In this document: positions 6,700-11,589 of the stretch, in pieces
Layout: each line of letters begins with the position of its first letter
Position numbering within the stretch: the stretch's first letter is position 1
DNA from: Desulfocapsa sp.
Lineage (GTDB): Bacteria; Desulfobacterota; Desulfobulbia; Desulfobulbales; Desulfocapsaceae
Length of the DNA: 11,589 nucleotides
Reading direction: 5' to 3'
Assembly: GCA_020717935.1 (NCBI GenBank)
Contig: DYDK01000033.1
Coordinates: 1 to 11,589 of the forward strand
Position numbers and translations under genes: made by a program
The notes under the pieces: model-generated
The model's database searches: none
The model's input: the letters and a program-made list of their open reading frames with translations, nothing else
Told to the model about the DNA's origin: nothing

Positions 6700-8086
6700 A
6701 CAAGCCTTTCTTAATCCCGTATTTCTTCATTTTATACTGCAAGAGGCTCTTGGTGATTCCCAGCCTTTCAGCGGCACGGGCCTGGACAAAACCGGTCTCC
6801 TGTAAGGCCCGATTCAGCATTTTTTCCTCGACAGCGTACAAGACATCATTAAGTTCTGCGGCTTCAGGGATGAGCTGATTGAGGTCCATCTCCTTACTCC
6901 AGGTGGCCTGGGCATTTCTACTTGTGGATTCTGGTTGGACATCATCGGCCTCAATGCGGTTGTTATCACAAAGGATTGCCGCCCGTTCAATGGTGTTTTC
7001 CAGCTCTCGCACATTGCCTTCCCAAGGCAGCGTCACCAGCAGTCGCAGAGCATCAGCGCTGATGGACAGTCCTGGTTTTGCAAGTCGTCCGGAAACCGTG
7101 CTGATGAAGTATTCCACCAGCAGAGGAATGTCGTCCATCCGCTCGCGCAGGGGCGGCAGAAGAAGATGGATCACATTGAGCCGGTAATACAGGTCTTCAC
7201 GGAAACGGCCCTGATCAACTTCCTCTCGCAGTTCTTTATTGGTGGCACTGATAATGCGGACATCCACTGAGAGGGTTTTGCTTCCACCCACCCGTTCAAA
7301 ACTCTTTTCCTGCAAGGCCCGTAACAGCTTGGACTGCAAGGCCAGCGGAATCTCGCCAATTTCATCAAGAAACAAAGTTCCGCCATCGGCCAGTTCAAAA
7401 CGGCCTTTGCGCATGGCCACGGCTCCGGTAAAGGCTCCCTTTTCATGGCCAAAAAGTTCGCTTTCCAACAGATTTTCGGCCAGAGCCGCACAGTTGACCG
7501 TGATAAAGGCCTTGTCCTGTCGAGGGCTGTTGGCATGGATGGCCTTAGCCACCAGTTCCTTGCCGGTCCCGCTCTCGCCTGTGATCAGCACTGATGATGG
7601 GGTTGGCGCCACTTTTTCAATCAATTCATAGACCTGCGCCATTCGTGGATTTTTTCCGACCATACCTGAAAAACCGGTGCGGGTCAGGGCCGCTTTGCGC
7701 AGGCGAATATTTTCACGAATGAGAGAATAGTGCTGAACGGCCTTGTTGATGGTGATAATCAATTCATCGTTGGAAAAGGGTTTGGCCAGATAATTGAAAG
7801 CACCGGCCTGCATGGCGGCCACGGCCTTATCGACCTGGGCAAAAGCGGTGATCATCACCACCGGCAAGCCACTGTTTATTTTTTTGATGGCCGCCAGAAA
7901 CTCAAGGCCGTTCATGCCCGGCATCTGCATATCGGTAATGACCATATCCAGATCTACTTCCCGCACCAAGGTCAGACCTTCGGCGCCGCTTGGGGCGGTG
8001 AAAATTTCAAAGCCCTCATCGCAGAGCACCTCGGACAAAATCACCAGATAATTCGGCTCGTCATCAACAATCAGGATGGAATTCAT
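6698..8086 (-). CDS. sigma54-dependent response regulator, NtrC family
   Basis: This 462-residue protein has the three NtrC-type modules. The receiver domain (about 1-120) has VDDE at 7-10, phospho-acceptor Asp52 in MVITDMQMPGMNG, Thr80 and Lys102. The AAA+ sigma54-interaction domain (about 141-370) has Walker A GESGTGKE at 170-177, the ELFGHEKGAFTGA loop with GAFTGA at 217-222, Walker B GGTLFLDE at 235-242 and YYRLNV after 300. A Fis-type helix-turn-helix spans about 424-458 (RALQETGFVQARAAERLGIT). When phosphorylated it should oligomerise and drive sigma54 promoters. Its partner kinase and targets are not in the window. The ATG at 8084-8086 is chosen because GAGAG lies 6 nt upstream; a TTG two codons earlier is less likely. 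It lies 68 bp downstream of the PHP gene and is probably co-transcribed with it. Confidence 0.93.
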   Translation of the reverse strand: MNSILIVDDEPNYLVILSEVLCDEGFEIFTAPSGAEGLTLVREVDLDMVITDMQMPGMNGLEFLAAIKKINSGLPVVMITAFAQVDKAVAAMQAGAFNYLAKPFSNDELIITINKAVQHYSLIRENIRLRKAALTRTGFSGMVGKNPRMAQVYELIEKVAPTPSSVLITGESGTGKELVAKAIHANSPRQDKAFITVNCAALAENLLESELFGHEKGAFTGAVAMRKGRFELADGGTLFLDEIGEIPLALQSKLLRALQEKSFERVGGSKTLSVDVRIISATNKELREEVDQGRFREDLYYRLNVIHLLLPPLRERMDDIPLLVEYFISTVSGRLAKPGLSISADALRLLVTLPWEGNVRELENTIERAAILCDNNRIEADDVQPESTSRNAQATWSKEMDLNQLIPEAAELNDVLYAVEEKMLNRALQETGFVQARAAERLGITKSLLQYKMKKYGIKKGL

Positions 8087-8154
8087 AATCAACTCTCGCT
8101 GAATTTTCTTTTATTTATATCTTCGCTTACCTGCAAGCGGCTCCTTCGTTTGTC

Positions 8155-9000
8155 TTACCTGCGCCGATGCCATTGTTCTTTCATCTTCACTAACAGTTCT
8201 GGCGGCACAAAGACATTGCCGTTGCCCGCCAGACTGGTACCTGGGCGCACCTCACCATGATAATCGCTGCCGCCGGTAAACAGAAGATTATGGCGATTGG
8301 CAAGTGCTCGTATCTTTTTTTTCATCGGCTTCGAGTGGGTAGGATAATAGACCTCAACTCCTTCCAGTCCCGCCGGAACCAATTCGGCCAAAACGGCTGG
8401 CAAGCGAGTCAATTCAGGATCATTATAGGCGGGATGGGCCAAAACCGCAATGCCACCAGCCTGACGGATAAGGGCTACTGCTTCCGCGGCATCAAAGACG
8501 AAACGAGAAACAAAGGCGGGCTGTCCTTTTTTCAGAAACTGATTGAAGGCCTGATTCATGGTTTCCACCACTCCGCTTTGCACTAAAAGCCGTGCAATAT
8601 GTGGCCTGCCTGTCTGCCCCGGTTGTGAGATCGTCTGCAATTCTTCAGCCGTCACCGCAATTCCCAAGGCATTGAGTTTTTCTAAAATTTTGGTATTTCG
8701 TTCAACGCGAGCCTCCTGCACTCTGAGCATGGCGGCCGCAAAGGCATAGTGCCGGGGATCAACAAAATAACCAAGAATATGATATTCTATCTGTTTATTG
8801 GTCACGCTGATTTCAATGCCGGGAACAACCTCAATCCCCATCTCCGCACCAGCCTGCACAGCCTCTTCCACTCCGGCCATGGTGTCGTGGTCAGTGAGGG
8901 CCAGGGCGGAGATTTTTTTAGCCTTTGCCAAAACCACAAGCTCAGTAGGAGTCATGGTGCCATCGGAAAAATGAGAATGGGTGTGCAGATCTATTGACAT
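8155..9000 (-). CDS. PHP-domain metal-dependent phosphoesterase (RNase AM/YciV-like)
   Basis: The 281-residue protein is a single-domain member of the polymerase and histidinol phosphatase superfamily, closest in pattern to YciV/RnaAM, which trims RNA 5' ends and hydrolyses nucleoside 3',5'-bisphosphates. Metal-ligand motifs are complete: DLHTHSHFSDG at 4-14 (His6, His8, Asp13), LTDHDT at 35-40, Glu63 in PGIEIS, His74, GRPHIAR at 131-137, LAHPAYN near 187-193 and GGSDYHG at 243-249. Length is typical. The ATG at 8998-9000 puts the first motif at residue 4, as in the family, although no clear Shine-Dalgarno sequence precedes it. It is the first gene of the probable unit with the sigma54 regulator and is divergent from xseA. 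The exact substrate is inferred from the family. Confidence 0.88.
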   Translation of the reverse strand: MSIDLHTHSHFSDGTMTPTELVVLAKAKKISALALTDHDTMAGVEEAVQAGAEMGIEVVPGIEISVTNKQIEYHILGYFVDPRHYAFAAAMLRVQEARVERNTKILEKLNALGIAVTAEELQTISQPGQTGRPHIARLLVQSGVVETMNQAFNQFLKKGQPAFVSRFVFDAAEAVALIRQAGGIAVLAHPAYNDPELTRLPAVLAELVPAGLEGVEVYYPTHSKPMKKKIRALANRHNLLFTGGSDYHGEVRPGTSLAGNGNVFVPPELLVKMKEQWHRRR

Positions 9001-9057
9001 ATATCAACGGACAAATGGCAGAGGACAGAAGACAGGGGATAAAAAAACAATAAAAAC

Positions 9058-9086
9058 ACTATACGACTTCGTAGAAAAACAGGCAA
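9058..9086 (-). promoter_or_regulatory. sigma70-type promoter of the PHP gene
   Basis: On the minus strand TTGCCT (complement of 9081-9086) is followed after 17 bp by TATAGT (complement of 9058-9063). The start would be near 9051, about 50 nt before the ATG. Spacing and match are good, and the response regulator gene downstream probably depends on it too. Confidence 0.6.
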
Positions 9087-9117
9087 GTACGATGCTTATG
9101 ATGGAAATTGTTTGTGT

Positions 9118-9147
9118 TTGCAGGTATGGTTCATTTTACTCTATCAT
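9118..9147 (+). promoter_or_regulatory. candidate promoter of xseA
   Basis: TTGCAG (9118-9123) and TATCAT (9142-9147) are 18 bp apart, with a start near 9154 and a short leader of about 35 nt. It resembles the proC candidate (TTG...18 bp...TATCAT). No strong Shine-Dalgarno sequence follows before the xseA ATG. Confidence 0.45.
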
Positions 9148-9188
9148 TTTTCGTGTCGTTCGTGGTTTCATCGCCTTTTTAGATTCTC

Positions 9189-10559
9189 ATGACACTTCTT
9201 CCCGAATCAGCAGGGGCGGTTATCTTCACCGTGTCCCAGATCAGTCGTTCCATACGCAATCTCCTGGAAGGTGAATTTTGCTTTGTGCGGGTGAGTGGGG
9301 AGATCTCTAATCTTTCCCGCCCATACTCCGGTCACAGTTATTTTACCCTCAAGGATGCCGGCGCCCAGCTTCGGTCGGTTCTTTTCAAGGGGCAGCAACG
9401 ATATCTGGCCAAGGAGCTCCGTGATGGTCAACAGGTGGTCTGTCATGGCCGTATCTCGGTGTATGAGCCACGGGGCGACTATCAGCTTATCGTTGACTCC
9501 ATTGATTTTCATGGGGCAGGCCTGCTCCAATTGCAATTTGAGGCCCTCAAAAAACGATTGGCGGATGAGGGTCTTTTTGAAGCGGGACGAAAAAAAACAC
9601 TTCCGAAATTTCCACGAAAGATTGTGGTGGTGACTTCGCCTTCAGGGGCAGCGATCCATGATTTTCTCAAAATATGGAAAAATCGAGGGTGGGGGGCCAG
9701 GATTCAGATTTTTCCGGTACGGGTGCAAGGGACGGGGGCCGCAGAAGAGATTGCCGAGGCCATTGTCAGGGTTAATGCTCATTTTGATGCCGAACTGATT
9801 GTTCTTTGTCGGGGTGGTGGTTCACTGGAAGATCTCTGGGCCTTTAATGAAGAATGCCTGGCCCGAGCCATTGTCGCATCAACTATTCCCATCGTTTCGG
9901 CCATCGGCCATGAAGTTGATTTTACCATTGCCGATTTTTGTGCTGATCTGCGGGCCCCGACACCCACTGGGGCAGCTGAACAGATTTTTCCTGACGCGTT
10001 TTTCTGGCAGCAGCAGGTTTTCAGTTGTAAGCAGCAGCTTATCCGCTTGATATTTCATACGCTTGATGATTACAGCCGACAGGTCATGCAGAATCGCCGC
10101 CTGCTTGGGAATCTGGATATGACCTTATCTCACCTCAGCTTACAGGTGGACCACGCCAGTTCACGAAGTATGCATTGTATGGAAAGGGCTTTGCAGCGCC
10201 AATCCTTCAAATTGGCACAAATTTCGGCCCGATTCCAGAGTCAGTCACCGCTTACCAGGCTGACCCTTCAGGCTCAGCAACTCCACCATATCAGCCAGAC
10301 CATGATTCAGCGGATGCAAGGACTGCTTTATCGGAAAAGCGCCACATTTTCGGTACATGCCGCACGGTTGGAATCTGTCAGTCCTCTGGCCACTCTGGCC
10401 AGAGGATACGCCATTGTCAGAAAAAAGAAGGAAGGAAGAAAAGGGGACGAAATCGTAATGACCAGCTCGCAGGTGAACGCAGGTGATCAGATTGAGGTGC
10501 TTCTCCACGATGGCAGTTTGGAGTGCGAGGTGAGTACGGTACGAACGATAAGGGGCTGA
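9189..10559 (+). CDS. xseA: exodeoxyribonuclease VII large subunit
   Basis: XseA is the catalytic subunit of exonuclease VII, which degrades single-stranded DNA from both ends into oligonucleotides together with several copies of the small XseB subunit. The 456-residue product has an N-terminal OB-fold (about 12-107: VSGEISNLSRPYSGHSYFTL), the VVTSPSGAAIHD region at 147-158, RGGGSLEDLWAFNEE at 208-222, and GHEVDFTIADF at 240-250 followed by APTPTGAAE to 264. A long helical, probably coiled-coil stretch covers about 270-395 and the C-terminal cap has SPLATLARGYAIV at 398-410. Length is normal. The ATG at 9189 fits the family N-terminus, though the ribosome-binding site is poor. The gene is followed after 17 bp by a convergent gene, so xseB is not adjacent as it often is elsewhere. 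Confidence 0.95.
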   Translation: MTLLPESAGAVIFTVSQISRSIRNLLEGEFCFVRVSGEISNLSRPYSGHSYFTLKDAGAQLRSVLFKGQQRYLAKELRDGQQVVCHGRISVYEPRGDYQLIVDSIDFHGAGLLQLQFEALKKRLADEGLFEAGRKKTLPKFPRKIVVVTSPSGAAIHDFLKIWKNRGWGARIQIFPVRVQGTGAAEEIAEAIVRVNAHFDAELIVLCRGGGSLEDLWAFNEECLARAIVASTIPIVSAIGHEVDFTIADFCADLRAPTPTGAAEQIFPDAFFWQQQVFSCKQQLIRLIFHTLDDYSRQVMQNRRLLGNLDMTLSHLSLQVDHASSRSMHCMERALQRQSFKLAQISARFQSQSPLTRLTLQAQQLHHISQTMIQRMQGLLYRKSATFSVHAARLESVSPLATLARGYAIVRKKKEGRKGDEIVMTSSQVNAGDQIEVLLHDGSLECEVSTVRTIRG

Positions 10560-10576
10560 GGGAATCGGGAAAAGCC

Positions 10577-11113
10577 TTATTGGCGATGAAGCAAGTTGTT
10601 CATTTCGCCATCAATTTTGGAGATCACCTGGGCCAGCTGCACATGATTCTGAGAACCGGCCTGACACAGATCCTTTCCCCAGGCTCGTAACATATCGGTA
10701 TTCACCTTGCGAACCCGATTGTCACGACTCCATTCATAGCCAATTTTCAGACCCAATGCCTGCATAGCCGCCATTCTCTGCTCTCGTTCGTGTTCAGGGA
10801 ACCTTTCAATGACCATTTCTGTGATCTTTTTCCAGCCGTCAAAGAAAGGAACCCCTTCCTGAAAGCATTGGTACCACTTCCTTTCCCCATCTGTGAGATT
10901 GGAGAGTTGCACTTCTGGGGCGGGAGCGGCAGTAGAGAGCAGCAACGACGGTGATTCCACGACGGGTACTGATGGTGATGGAAAGGTATCATTGACAGGA
11001 GCCGCTGTCATTTCTATTGTCTGTTGCTCCTGGAGTTGGCTGGCAAACCCGTGAGAGGAGCACGGGAGCATAAGAAAGAGCAGCAGAAAGCAATGATTTT
11101 TCAGAAAGTTCAT
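10577..11113 (-). CDS. predicted secreted protein of unknown function
   Basis: I do not recognise this 178-residue protein. It begins MNFLKNHCFLLLFLMLPCSS and continues HGFASQ: a basic start, a hydrophobic core at about 8-18 and a plausible signal peptidase I site after HGFA (24), so export to the periplasm is likely. A lipobox reading around Cys18 is less likely because Pro precedes the Cys. Residues 30-70 are a low-complexity Pro/Ser/Val/Ala linker. Residues 72-178 look like a compact helical domain with an aromatic KWYQCF and FFDGWKKI segment and Cys83 and Cys150, which could form a disulfide. The ATG at 11113 gives the cleanest signal peptide; an in-frame TTG at 11128 is possible. The Shine-Dalgarno sequence is weak. 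It converges on xseA with a 17-bp gap. Confidence 0.75.
   Translation of the reverse strand: MNFLKNHCFLLLFLMLPCSSHGFASQLQEQQTIEMTAAPVNDTFPSPSVPVVESPSLLLSTAAPAPEVQLSNLTDGERKWYQCFQEGVPFFDGWKKITEMVIERFPEHEREQRMAAMQALGLKIGYEWSRDNRVRKVNTDMLRAWGKDLCQAGSQNHVQLAQVISKIDGEMNNLLHRQ
10581..10610 (+). terminator. possible hairpin at the xseA/hypothetical convergent junction
   Basis: TGGCGATGAA (10581-10590) can pair with TTCATTTCGCCA (10599-10610) with a 2-nt bulge and an 8-nt loop, starting 22 bp past the xseA stop inside the end of the convergent gene. Only a weak T-stretch (10614-10618) follows. It could end xseA transcription. Confidence 0.25.
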
Positions 11114-11222
11114 TTCGTTACTCAACAATGTCGTGTAAAAAAAACAGGGGATGGTTAGGTTCCGATAAGCTTTCAGGGGAACTCCCTTTATCGTTATTCG
11201 ACAAGCGCAGCTTCGTTTTCAA

Positions 11223-11251
11223 AAAATACAGTTCATTGTGTAAGAAGTCAA
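11223..11251 (-). promoter_or_regulatory. sigma70-type promoter of the secreted-protein gene
   Basis: On the minus strand TTGACT (complement of 11246-11251) precedes TATTTT (complement of 11223-11228) by 17 bp. The start near 11216 would give a leader of about 100 nt, which contains small palindromes such as AGGG-AGTT-CCCT. Nothing else coding is supported in 11114-11362. Confidence 0.5.
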
Positions 11252-11316
11252 GTTGCCTTGGCGCATTTCATAAAATTGTGCCCTATTTTCAACACGGATT
11301 TTTTTTATTAATTCTG

Positions 11317-11322
11317 TATAAT
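11317..11322 (+). promoter_or_regulatory. -10 box upstream of the zinc-ribbon gene
   Basis: TATAAT (11317-11322) is a perfect -10 hexamer preceded by TG, in an A/T-rich stretch 40 bp before the ATG. No good -35 hexamer is found at 16-18 bp, so this would be a -10-driven promoter. Confidence 0.4.
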
Positions 11323-11362
11323 AAACGGTTATGTCCTTAAAAATTTCTACATAAGGTGTAAA

Positions 11363-11589
11363 ATGAAAACTATTTGTCCAAAATGCGAATCCGATACAAG
11401 CACAACAAATTTAACCGAGACAATTAGCAATACAGAATCTGGACGAGAATGGAAGACTATTACTTTCTCGTGTCAGAAATGTTCTGCTGTTCTAAGCATT
11501 CAGGTGAATCCTTTAACAATGGACACAGACTTGTTGAACAGCGATTTTCGCATAGTTGCTCCATGTAACAGTGAGGCAATCCCAAAGCG
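11363..11589 (+). CDS. small zinc-ribbon protein, cut by the window edge
   Basis: From the ATG at 11363-11365 the frame is open for 75 codons to the end of the window, with no stop. It reads MKTICPKCES, then an ITFSCQKCSAVLSIQV stretch. Cys5, Cys8, Cys37 and Cys40 form two CxxC pairs spaced as in a zinc ribbon with a beta hairpin between. AAGG lies a few bases upstream and a perfect TATAAT 40 bp upstream. Thr/Ser/Asn-rich composition and the A/T-rich upstream region differ from the housekeeping genes to the left, hinting at accessory origin. I do not recognise a family; such ribbons bind nucleic acid or act as structural units. Confidence 0.6.
   Translation, partial: MKTICPKCESDTSTTNLTETISNTESGREWKTITFSCQKCSAVLSIQVNPLTMDTDLLNSDFRIVAPCNSEAIPK

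Noticed and set aside
8981..9274. Plus-strand 97-codon frame between the PHP gene and xseA
   Set aside because: It overlaps both gene starts and both promoters, and has no protein-like features.
11128..11340. Plus-strand 70-codon frame left of the zinc-ribbon gene
   Set aside because: It is Lys/Ser/Phe-rich with no ribosome-binding site and covers the likely promoter of the secreted-protein gene.

Overview
The window is a stretch of bacterial chromosome made mostly of housekeeping genes. Protein content (a PEP synthase with its own promoter, proC directly followed by nadK, an NtrC-type regulator, xseA without an adjacent xseB) and moderate base composition suggest a Gram-negative bacterium. 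My best guess is Desulfobacterota (Desulfobulbales-like). That placement is inference from the look of the proteins, not from any marker gene.

Layout. At the left edge is a short degraded stretch, then ssb on the minus strand with a clear terminator. ppsA is divergent to it on the plus strand, has a good sigma70-type promoter and ends in a perfect 15-bp-stem terminator. From about 3415 to 4042 lies a repeat-rich island. It holds a 186-bp MITE-like element with 24-bp terminal inverted repeats and a matching 9-bp flanking duplication, the tiny Trm112-family gene on the minus strand, and a 178-bp nested snap-back repeat. proC and nadK follow as a two-gene plus-strand operon, separated by 2 bp. 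Positions 5956-6697 contain no intact gene. They hold decayed minus-strand coding sequence: a frameshifted N-terminal fragment resembling an N-6 DNA methylase of a restriction-modification system and, just upstream of it, the C-terminal tail of what looks like a small HTH or antitoxin protein. The latter resembles the left edge of the window in sequence.

Next come two minus-strand genes that probably share a promoter: a PHP-domain phosphoesterase and, 68 bp downstream, a sigma54-dependent response regulator without a neighbouring kinase. xseA is divergent from the PHP gene. A predicted secreted protein of unknown function converges on xseA. The right edge is more A+T-rich and contains the start of a small zinc-ribbon protein that runs off the window.

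Functional themes are DNA maintenance (ssb, xseA), central and nicotinamide/proline metabolism (ppsA, proC, nadK), translation or tRNA-modification support (Trm112-like) and regulation (NtrC-type). The genes do not form one pathway. I see no intact novel multi-gene system. The most unusual material is the non-coding repeat island around the Trm112 gene and the restriction-modification and HTH relics.
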